Assembly (NCBI GenBank): GCA_034401135.1
Contig: JAWZSP010000009.1
Coordinates: 124,001-188,000, forward strand
DNA from: Volutella citrinella
Taxonomy: Eukaryota > Ascomycota > Sordariomycetes > Hypocreales > Nectriaceae
Reading direction: 5' to 3'
Length of the DNA stretch: 64,000 nt
This document shows positions 32,007-41,665 of the stretch, piece after piece. The notes below the pieces were generated by a model. The model worked only from the letters and a program-made list of their open reading frames with translations, had not been told where the DNA came from and searched no databases. Position numbers and translations under genes: made by a program. Positions within the stretch are counted from its first letter, which is position 1, and every line of letters begins with the position of its first letter.

Positions 32007-34508
32007 ATGTCGCGAACCCGAGGCATGAAAGTCAACCCAGCGTGGGAGAACTCCCAAGGGTGCTACAGCGCAAGCACCGATCCCCTGCTCCTCTTCGGTT
32101 CGGTTCAAGGAGAAGATCCGGCAGGAAGAACCTCTGTCGAGGAACGGTTTGGCAACCTCACTGACCTCTACCGCCGACAACCTGCCTTCTTCAAACCTCG
32201 CGAGACTTGGGACCCTGTTGACAATACCCTCGAGATCGCAGACCCAAAACTAGCCATCCCCCTCTTCGACAAAGTGCCTATGCGAGACCACTTTAAGGAG
32301 ATCAAACACGCCGACAACGTTTGGGCAGAGCACTGCCGTAGCCTCTGGAGCGCGATCGGCAAAATGAATGACAAAGGCTGGGCATCGGACACTGAGCTGA
32401 TGGCCTTCGTTCGCATGGTTTCGTACGGCATGGAAGACCTAGTGGCCTTCGGCGATGGTGTGCTTGGAATCGAGGGGAACGTGCCTTTCCCAAACCCCAA
32501 GATCGGTGAAACTGGTTCCAACTTGCTTCTCCCCCACGGTACCAATCGAGCCTTGCAGACCCCCTTCACTGGCCTAGGTGCCCCCGACCGCGTCCGCCAC
32601 CTCATGGGAGACAAGCCTTTCTTCATTGGTCTAGTCAACTTCGCCAGTTCCCATTGGGGTTCATTCCTGTACGATCGGGTAGTCGGTCACGTTTACTTCT
32701 TCGACACCATGAGAAAGCAGATCCGCCCTCATGCCGCCCAATTCGCCTACGTCTGGCGCGAGACCCTTGCCTCTCTCGGAATGCCCTTCGACTTCAAGCT
32801 GATTGTCCCACCTCTATCCGATCAGCCCAACGGCTTTGAGTGTGGATTCCTTAGTGTCTTTTGCCTCTTCCAGACACTACGCGGCCTGCGAGGCTATGGC
32901 CCGGAGGATTTCGACAAACACACAAAGAAGGCTATCTTGACGATTGATCGCACCCGCCCGAAGCACGAGCCTGCATTCCGATTCCGACTTCGAGACTGGG
33001 TCCTGGCTACTGTCGATCACGCTGCCGGCGACCGCGACGAGAGCCTCGACATCGTTTACGCCCTGCTCACCTCTGCGGCCCTTATGGATCTTGGCTTTAC
33101 ACTCCCGAAGATCACCAAGGAGCAGATTCCTTACTCGATCCCTTACATGCGCCATGTCACCAAGTTCATCGACGTTTCTGAGATCCATGGAGACGAACGC
33201 TTCTTTACCAGCTTTGGCGGCCACCTCTGCTTCAAGGTTGACAAGCTTCGCTATGCCTTCTCTCCGACGTCGCTCCACCTGATCAGACCGAATCCAAGCA
33301 GTGCCAATCTCCTGCGGTCTTCCGCTCCGCCGGCTGACCAGCAAGCTCGAGTCCGCACCAAGATTTCTGATGAGGTACTCGCCATGTGGAAGAGCCGAGG
33401 CGTTGCTTGGAAGGGCCCTGTGCCGCAAAGGCCCCGATCGGAGTTCAACACTGACGGACAGGGCTCTATTGATCTGATCGGAACGCCTCCCGCGAAGTCC
33501 CCAGCTCCTCTTGGCGACAGCCAGCCGCCAATCGCGACTCTTCAACCCTCAGTCGAGAATGTGCCCGACAGCCCTACACCCGGGTACCGAGCCAGCGCTC
33601 ATTACTTTCCGGCCAACCCTTTCCATCGACGAACCCCGTCGCGATCAGACTCGGCTGGTCGAGAGCCCGCTGCTGGCATGCCCCCGGCCCCGCCTGTGTC
33701 TACGTTTGGCACCAGAACGCGCCAAGCTACACCACGCTCAGGTGTTGGGGAGGATCGCGATCGGTCTGAAGGAAGGTCGCGTAGCTCAACACCCTCACGA
33801 GCCGGGTCGGATCTGTGGGATCAGCCTCCGCCGCCTGGTGTTATGAAGCACAGCACCTTCCACAGCTTCTTCAGGCAGCCGCAACCGCCAGCCCCGAAGA
33901 GACTGACGGCAACACCAGAGCCATCGCAACCCGGATCACGAGCGTCGAGCCCAGGCTTCCGAGTCAAACGGGAACCTCGTGTCGAGGTGGACGAAGATGG
34001 GCAGCGAATTGACCCCGAGACTGGCCAAGTGCCTCTGAAGAAGCTCGTCGCCTCCACACCCGAGATCGCCGGAGCACTCAAGTTGCCGTGCACCATAGAG
34101 GACGCCCTGGCAACCAAGGAGGCTCTGAAGGATCAGCCCCTTGGACAGGCCGCTGAGGAGATGGTGCGCGCTGTGAACGGAGTGGTACCGCTGTGCCCAG
34201 TCGAGGATCGAATCATCTACGGGTTCCCAGTTCCTGGCACTACGACATACACATGGGCGCCGTTTGTCCCGCCTAATCTGATTCACCCTGGTCAGTGGGA
34301 CTTCATCTTCCACGAAGCGACGCGACCGTGGGCGACCCAAGAGGCAAAGCCCAAGCCCAGCCGGGCGGAGCGGTATCGCAGCCGCAACCTGATCAAGGCG
34401 AATCCGGTGTTGCGGGAAGTTGTGGCGGAACAGGGATCGGGCGAGGACGAGGACATGGAGGACGCTGGAGACGAGGATGTGGAAATGGAGGATGTTGGTG
34501 GACAGTAG
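32007..34508 (+). CDS. ULP1/C48-like cysteine protease encoded by the retrotransposon
   Basis: 833 aa from ATG 32007. Residues about 150-300 carry the ULP1 (SUMO-protease) pattern: FIGLVNFASSHWGSFLYDR with catalytic His216-Trp217, VYFFDTM with Asp233, then Gln273-x5-Cys279-Gly280 (QPNGFECG), the oxyanion Gln and nucleophile Cys at the family's exact spacing. All four residues are intact. ULP1 enzymes remove or mature SUMO; related folds occur in adenovirus proteases and in several transposons. Residues about 440-660 are Pro/Ser/Arg-rich and probably disordered; the last 25 residues are highly acidic. It lies downstream of pol, before the PPT, with its own upstream region. The substrate could be SUMO, another ubiquitin-like protein or the element's own polyprotein. 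The family call is strong, the role unknown. Confidence 0.8.
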   Translation: MSRTRGMKVNPAWENSQGCYSASTDPLLLFGSVQGEDPAGRTSVEERFGNLTDLYRRQPAFFKPRETWDPVDNTLEIADPKLAIPLFDKVPMRDHFKEIKHADNVWAEHCRSLWSAIGKMNDKGWASDTELMAFVRMVSYGMEDLVAFGDGVLGIEGNVPFPNPKIGETGSNLLLPHGTNRALQTPFTGLGAPDRVRHLMGDKPFFIGLVNFASSHWGSFLYDRVVGHVYFFDTMRKQIRPHAAQFAYVWRETLASLGMPFDFKLIVPPLSDQPNGFECGFLSVFCLFQTLRGLRGYGPEDFDKHTKKAILTIDRTRPKHEPAFRFRLRDWVLATVDHAAGDRDESLDIVYALLTSAALMDLGFTLPKITKEQIPYSIPYMRHVTKFIDVSEIHGDERFFTSFGGHLCFKVDKLRYAFSPTSLHLIRPNPSSANLLRSSAPPADQQARVRTKISDEVLAMWKSRGVAWKGPVPQRPRSEFNTDGQGSIDLIGTPPAKSPAPLGDSQPPIATLQPSVENVPDSPTPGYRASAHYFPANPFHRRTPSRSDSAGREPAAGMPPAPPVSTFGTRTRQATPRSGVGEDRDRSEGRSRSSTPSRAGSDLWDQPPPPGVMKHSTFHSFFRQPQPPAPKRLTATPEPSQPGSRASSPGFRVKREPRVEVDEDGQRIDPETGQVPLKKLVASTPEIAGALKLPCTIEDALATKEALKDQPLGQAAEEMVRAVNGVVPLCPVEDRIIYGFPVPGTTTYTWAPFVPPNLIHPGQWDFIFHEATRPWATQEAKPKPSRAERYRSRNLIKANPVLREVVAEQGSGEDEDMEDAGDEDVEMEDVGGQ

Positions 34509-34577
34509 TTAGTCTTGGCTCGGATATCTTTGCTTGGGGCATGGTCTGCCTGATCATGAGGACATGATGCAGACCAT

Positions 34578-34587
34578 GGGGGAGGAG
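34578..34587 (+). other. Polypurine tract
   Basis: GGGGGAGGAG directly abuts the TG of the 3' LTR, the place and composition expected for the plus-strand primer. The 69 bases between the ULP1-like stop codon and this tract hold nothing else visible. Confidence 0.8.
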
Positions 34588-34923
34588 TGTGTGGCAGCTG
34601 GATCACATTGGCATTTTGGTGGTTGGGCTGGATTGGTCAATTGGGCGTTTGGGTCAGTAGCTTAAAAGGGGCAGGTTCGCTCAGTACTTGAGATCAACAA
34701 GAATTTTCCCCCTCTTTCAATCTTTTTCTGTTCAGGGACTCCTTCATTTCTGTCTGATCAGATCGCTGGTCAATTCAGATTTTGTTTATCTTGCGAGGTT
34801 CTCTTGCTGGAGGTCACGCAAAATTTCGCTTTTCGCCCAAGTTCAGTTACCCTACGGCAGGTTTCTGCAGGGGACACTGACAATTATTGGTGTTTGTTTG
34901 GGCCTGTCATTCTCACCAACAAA
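34588..34923 (+). repeat. 3' LTR
   Basis: Identical to 22783-23118 as read by eye, with no indel. The canonical CA end is at 34920-34921; the following AA is shared with the 5' copy. Confidence 0.9.
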
Positions 34924-34929
34924 ATATAT
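34924..34929. repeat. Candidate target-site duplication, right
   Basis: ATATAT, matching 22777-22782. Next comes AT-rich host sequence (agtctatatatatccagc). Confidence 0.45.
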
Positions 34930-36634
34930 AGTCTATATATATCCAGCCTCTATAATAATAATAATAACCTATTAGTTTATTATTTTCTAGATTATTAACT
35001 CTTTTATATATTACTATTAGGTTACTATTTTTTTATTAACCTTTTGCTATAATACTTAGTTTTCCCTTTTTCTTTATAAGATTATTAATCTTATTTTTAA
35101 ATTTTTAACTCTTATTATATTATTACTATTAGTATAATAGTACTTTTCTAGATTAAGAATATTTTATTAGTATTTATTTTTAATAAGTAAGAGGGTTTTA
35201 TTAGAACCTATACTAATAAAGTGCTATACTTTTACTATCTTATCTCTATTAATTATAATCTTTTAGTTAAGTACTATTATAATAGTAATAAGAAATATTA
35301 TATTATCTATAAGGTAGATAAAGCTAAGTACTAGGTAGTATATTACTAAGCTTTTACTTAGATATTTTTTAACTCTATCTTAGATCTTAATTAAGCTTTA
35401 TAGCCTAGCCTAAGCTTATTAAAATACTCTTAAGGATATTAATTATTATTATACTTTTACTAAGGGCTATATAGATTTTATCTCTACTAGCTATTATAAT
35501 ACTTTCTTAGATATAATAAATACTTATACTAAGGCTTAGAAGTTCTTTTAAAAAACTATTATAGACTTAGTAAATACTTATAGTACTAATACTAAGGTTG
35601 CGCTTATATAATAATAGTTCTAAAAGACTAGCTCTATCTAAGAGCTACTAACTATTATAATCTTATAGAATATAAGTTAAGCTTTTATTATATTTTTACT
35701 ATTTTTAATTTTTCCTTATTATAAGTATAAATAATTACTTTTATTAATACTATTACTTATACTAAGGCTGCTTAGCTAGTATATATCTAGGATAACTTTA
35801 CTACTATAAGAGTTAATAAAGCCTTAAAGGCTTTTAATTTTATAATTAAATAGAAGGAAACTTTCTTAGGTAAGGCTGATTAGCTAGTAAGCCTTCCCTA
35901 GGCTTACTATACCCTTTATTCCTAATATATAAGGCGAGCGGTGCTAGAATGCCTGATTTAATATACTTACTTAAAGCTGATTTATTATCCTAGGCAGGGC
36001 AGGCCTTTATTAGCTTAATAGTATTATAATACTACTTTTATATAGTAGCAGGTAGATAGTAAGGAGGAGGAGGACGATCTTTTACTAAGTATTTTTAATA
36101 AGGACAGCCTTAGTAATAGTAGTAATACTAGTAGTAGAGGTAATAGTAATAGTATGTAGAGTATATAATATCTATTTAGCTTTTTACTTATAGCTTTTTA
36201 AAAAAGTATTAAAAAGTATTTTTAGTTTTAGCTACTTATAGTAATAATTTACTTTGTTTTTAGTAGTAACTTAGCTTTTAGGTATAGATCTAGTTGCTTT
36301 TAATTTAGGCCTTTATAATATTAGAGTTTAAATTAGAGTTTTAATATAGTAATACTATATATTTATTAAAGCTTTAGTAGTTACTTACTATTATCCTACT
36401 TTTTATAAAATTATTTAGCTTGCTTATAATATACTTACAGTTTCTTTTATATATTTATTAAGTGCTCTTTTAGCTTCTATATATTATATTTTATAGGCCA
36501 GCCTAGCTATTTAACTTAAAAAAAGGTATTATTACTATCTTATTTATATATAATAATTTCTTTTACTTTTTACTCCTCTTTTTTTTCTTTAAGATTAAGG
36601 AGATTATTTAGTATATAGTTACTTATAACCCTAT
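34930..36634 (+). pseudogene. RIP-degraded coding relic, family not identified
   Basis: The plus strand keeps stretches that still translate with few stops. Around 35860-36150 one frame gives basic and hydrophobic stretches followed by an acidic tail (SKEEEDDLLL) and Ser/Asn-rich repeats, broken by TAG codons that would be CAG before C-to-T change. This looks like the C-terminal end of a transposon protein. I could not assign a family. A GC bit (gcgagcggtgctagaatgcc at about 35935) survived. The segment lies just downstream of the intact retrotransposon's target site. Confidence 0.35.
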
Positions 36635-39600
36635 TATTCTAAGGTTCTAGTAGTATAACTAATATAATATTATATATTCTTATATATTTACTTAATAGGG
36701 CTACTTAGTATACTTACTTACTATATTACTTAATAATTTTAATATATATAAAGTATAGTACTAGCTTTTTATTTTTAAAATAAAAGTTTTATATACTAAG
36801 GCTAACTATTTAGCCTTTTATATATACCTGCTCTTAGTAGTACTTATTATAATACTTAGTTTATACTTTTATAACTACTTATTAGTACTATATAGCTTTC
36901 TATTATATTTTTATAATCTTTTTTATATATTCCTATATACTTTTAACTTTTATCTTTAGTATATATAGTATATATTTAATAGTATATAAGTAGTAGCTTA
37001 TAAATACCTTAATTAGAAATATACTAATAGTACTATACTTACTATTATTATATATAAACTCTGCCTCTTAGAGATATACTACCTAATTTTATAAAGACTT
37101 TTTAATATATATTTATAAGTACTTTTCTAGTATTTAGTTTAACTTCTCTATCTGTTTATTTATTTATAAATAGTATATTATAGATAGCTAGTATTTAATA
37201 GTTTATTCTATTATTAAGTTAGCCTAGAATTAGCTTATAAAGAGCTTATTTTTATTACTAATAATTCTTTTTAAAATACTATATTTATACTTAAGGTACT
37301 TATAAAAGATACCTACTAATTATATAGTATTTAGCTGCTTTATTATTAAGATAAAGAGTATATACTTAGTTATTTTATAAATAATTATAAGGATTATATC
37401 TACTAGCTTACTATTTAGCTATACACTTTATAATAGTCTAGTAATAAAGTCTATACTAATTTTCTAAAAAAAATATAATAGTAATAGTAATATTTATAAT
37501 TTACTATAAGGCTGATATTTTAATATATATATACCTTAATATAAGTTATAAGTTTTTATATACTCCTAGATATTCTTAAAAAGGTTAGTTTAATAAAATT
37601 TTTATAAAATTAATTCTAAGGTCTTTATAGCTTTTATATACCCTGATCTTAGGTTATTATAGTATTAGTAAAAGATCTCTTATTATAAGGATCTTTCTTT
37701 TAAAATCATAAACTTGCTTTTAAAAAATAAAATACTATCTTAGTTAACCTAATAGTTCTTCTTCTTAGTATTAGTATACAGTGCTTTTATATAAGCTATA
37801 TATTCTAAGTTAGTTATCTACAGCCCTTAAACTAGCGCTTCTAGCTTATAAGATAGCTGTACTAAAAATGCTATTTTACTTTTTATAAGTTCTCTTATTA
37901 TAGGGCATAAGATATATTAGTTTAGAATAATAATTCTAGCTTTTTCTAAGTCCTTAGTATGTTTTCTATAAATATTACCTTAAGAAGCTAATATTATAAG
38001 TATACTACTTTCTATTAGTTTCCTTAGTATGCTTTTTTAGCTTTTAGTAATTATAATATATATAGTATATTATAGCAGCTTATTTAAAAGGCTGTATTAT
38101 AAAAGTAAGGAAGCCCTTAGTTTTTAAGTTTAGAGCAGCCTAGCTAGACTAGTCTTTACTATCTAAATAAATACTCTTACTACCTTAGTTTTACCTTTTT
38201 AACTTATAATTATTTACTATAAATCTAGTAGTAGGTTCTTAATAAGATTCAGTTTATAAGCTAAACTTAGTAATATATTATTATAAATAGGCTGACTTTT
38301 AGTATAGTCTGGCCTTTTTAATAAGCTATCTGCTAGGTTATTTACCTTAAGGTAGTACTTTACTTTAAAATCGAACTTTAAGAGCTAATATACTTATCTA
38401 GTTAGTCTCTTTTAGAGATCTTTTACTAAGGCCTTAAGGATCTATTATAATACTTTATAGTTTATAAGTAGGGTAAACTGCTCTAATAGTTTTTATAAGT
38501 AGTAGTTCTAATATTCTAAGGACTTTAAGACTGCTAGAAGCTCTTATTAACTAGTACTCTATCTATTTTCTATCTTTAATAGTTTATATAAGAAGTATAT
38601 AACTAGATGCTATTAACTATTATATAGTTAGGCTAGGATACTTATAATTACCTTAATTAAGGCATCAGTTTTTACTTTTATAAGTAGTATAGGGTCCTAG
38701 TATTAGAAAATAGTTATAGAGCTAAAAGCTTGCTTTAGCAGCTTGAAAGCTACTATAGCGCTTTCTAGCTATTAGAACTCCCCTATCTTCTTTCCCTAAT
38801 AGCTACCTTTTAGTAAATCTATTATTAAAGATATTACTATAAAATAGTAAAAAATAAACTTTTAATAAAAGTTATAAAATCTTAAAAAGACTTAGAGCTT
38901 TTATATTAATATAAGTAGCTTCTATTTAATAATAAATTAGACTTACTTTAGCTCTATCTTAATACCTTTCTATATAATATAATAACTTAGGAAGATTACT
39001 TCTTATTAATAGAAAGAGTATTTTAATAGTTTAGTATAAAGCTATACAGTTTATAGCCTTTTTAAGACTTAGTATAAATACTTAGTATATTCCTCTCTTA
39101 TTTAAGAGTAGATAATAATATTATCTAGGTATATAATATAGTATATATTTAATAATCTAGTAAGCGCCTAGTATATATATATCTAGAAGGTTGCTAGTAT
39201 ATTAGTAAGGCTAAAAGGTATTATATTATATTTAAAATAGCTATATTATATTTAGAATACTATCTTTTAATAGTTACTTTTCTTAATCTAGATATAGTAG
39301 TATATATCTTAAAGGTTAATTATAAATATCTATTTTATATAAAAAAGGCAGTTTAATAGCTTGCTGATTAATAGTAAGGGATACTAGTTTTTTATAATAA
39401 TTATATTAAGCTTTTAGTAGTCTATATATAAGCACAGGGTCCTATCTTTTTTAGGAATAAATAGGATAGGAGTACTTATAAAGCTTTTACTCTTACTAAT
39501 ATAACCTGCTGCTTATTATTCTATAAAATACTCTAAGAGTACCTTACTTCTCTTCTTATTTAAGGGGTAGAGAGGCTTAAATAAGGTTATCTTTCTTTTC

Positions 39601-41457
39601 TATATATTAATTATATATTTTATATCTAGTAAAAGTAGTAGTTTTTTTACTAATTATTTATTAAATACTTATATAAACTTTATAAGCTTAGTAAATAATA
39701 GTACTATTTTACTTAGTAGCTTTTTATCTAGGGATACTATTTTATAGTCCTTATTTAAAGCAGCGCTATATATATAGAGAATATAAGCCTTTTTTTACTA
39801 TTTTATAACTTTAAATATAAAGGATTCTAAGTTAGTAATAGATATTATATTATATTACTATATATAAGCAGTTATTAAGATAGAGATACCCTTTTAGCTT
39901 ATTAAATTATTAAATAGGAGTAGGTTACTAGAGCTTTTAGGCTAGTCTATATTAATAAAGTTATAATAGATTTTATATAGCTAACTATGCCTATTAATTA
40001 GAAAGAATCTAATTCTATATACCTAGCTACTTTTTTAGCTAGTAATACCTTACTAATTCTATAACTTAAGGACTTTAGCTTTTATAAGTAGTTAGAGACC
40101 TATTTATAAGATTAGATAATTACTTATAAGATCAACTTATATATAAGTATTTATATCTATAATAACTTATTACTTTTAGTATCCTTAGATAATAATTATA
40201 TTACTCTTAATTATTTAGCTAATTAGAATAATAATAATAAGTTCAGGCACTAGTAGTACTACTTTACTACCAGCACTTATTTATTTTCTAAGAAGTTATT
40301 AGCTAGTAGCTAGAATATAACTTTCTATATTATAACTTTTAGTAGTAAGGCTAGTACTAAGATTACTAAAAGCGATCTATTTTAGTATTTCTTTATAAAG
40401 TAGTTAGTATCCTTATAATTTAGTTACTTATAATAGTAGTATTACTATTTTTATAAGTTGGCCTTTTAAGGCTTTTTCTATATATAGGTACCTTAGTCAG
40501 GGTTTTATTAAGGTTAGCCTCTTTCTTTTTTTTCTAGATTATATCCTAGTTTATATTTCTTAAGTTAGTATTTAGTCTTATATAGTCTAATATATATTTA
40601 TAGTAATTTACTAAAGTATTACTACTTATTATACTAAGATAGATCTAGATCTGCTTAGCCTTATTAATAATATCCTAGATATTTAGTAACTTAATTATTT
40701 ATTAATTAATCTTATTATATAAATCCTTCTTTAAATAGTAGTAAAAGTAGTATATTACTATTAAGTTATTATTAAGTCTTTATATATTTAAAGAAATATA
40801 GGTTGCTTTTTATACCTAAAAGAACTTTAATAATAATTTAGCAACCTTTTAATAATAAGCCTTAAGTTTATTATAAAGTTAGTATTCTTTTAAATATAAG
40901 TTAATATATTACTATTATATAAACCTAATAAAGTTATTCTATATAAAGTCTTTATTTATTAAGCTTTTAATATATATTTACTAATTTTATTACTTTTTAT
41001 AATATATTTATATTTATACCTAGTAGATCTTTTATATTATAAAAGTATACTTTTAGAAATTATTTCTTATCTTAATTACCTTAATCTAGTTATTAATAGT
41101 AGTATTATTATTATCTTTTTAAAGTATCTTATAGCTATATTTTAAGAGTTATTTATATTTATATTCTTTTAGTAAGTACTTAGTAATTAATTAGTAAATA
41201 AGCTTATTCTAGTTTATTATTTATTAAAAGATTATAGCTATTAGTAGGTTACTAAGCCTAGTTTATATACTAAGGACCTGCTTGTTTTTAATAGAAAATA
41301 TTAATTAGTCCTTATCTAATAGTTACAGTTAGTTTAATAAAAAGAGGGTAGTAATTTATATAGTAGTTAGTAACTACTTATCTTATAAGGAAACAGCCTA
41401 TCTATATATAGATATACTTAGGGCTAGTTTTTATAAAAAAGTAAAAGAATTATAAAG
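36635..41457 (-). mobile_element. RIP-degraded Ty3/gypsy retrotransposon, copy 2
   Basis: Collinear with 210-5140. It is less mutated: at 39102-39131 the minus strand reads YLDNIIIYS, needing only one G-to-A reversal to give YLDDIIIYS. The motif lies 2.3 kb from the right (5') end and 2.5 kb from the left. No open frame longer than about 60 codons. Its right end runs into repeat T, probably its 5' LTR/leader. Confidence 0.6.
39102..39131 (-). pseudogene. Relic of gypsy RT YLDD motif
   Basis: Minus-strand reading YLDNIIIYS followed by a stop. The first catalytic Asp survives and the second is Asn. It is homologous to 2678-2704. Confidence 0.6.
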
Positions 41458-41665
41458 TAATAGCTAAGAGCTTAAAGCTAAGGAAGAGTATGCTTTTAGA
41501 GTTAGGCTAGTATATTGACTTTTACTTAAGGTCCTCTACTCTATATAGAAGCTTAGCAGAAGCTTGCCAAGCCTCTAGCAGTTAGCTAGTGCTAACTAGA
41601 CTAAAGTTCCTCTGCTAGTACAGCGGCTGCGCTAGATATAGCTGGATCCTTATAAATAACTATTA
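41458..41665. repeat. Dispersed repeat T at the 5' end of gypsy copy 2
   Basis: About 200 bp shared with 22533-22740 (and partly 20405-20500 and 61690-61790). It is the least mutated copy, retaining 'ctgctagtacagcggctgcg'. Its place at the 5' edge of the gypsy copy suggests an LTR or leader. Confidence 0.5.

Larger units (their letters stand above)
22783..34923 (+). mobile_element. Intact Ty3/gypsy-type LTR retrotransposon with accessory genes, 12.1 kb
   Basis: The unit is bounded by LTRs that read identically, with a candidate PBS at 23121 and a PPT at 34578. It holds a single uninterrupted gag-pol frame (zinc knuckle, protease, RT, RNase H, integrase in that order, hence Ty3/gypsy type) plus about 4.5 kb of accessory DNA between pol and the 3' LTR. 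That accessory part has a minus-strand, intron-containing cysteine-rich gene and a plus-strand ULP1-like protease gene. Fungal Ty3/gypsy elements are usually well under 10 kb. The element is GC-normal and shows no RIP damage, although it lies within heavily RIP-degraded DNA. I see no C-terminal chromodomain. Everything needed for an autonomous copy appears intact. Confidence 0.9.

Noticed and set aside
32168..34340. Several 60-222-codon frames on both strands within the ULP1-like gene
   Set aside because: They overlap the catalytic protease frame in other frames and lack motifs; GC-rich third positions create such shadows.
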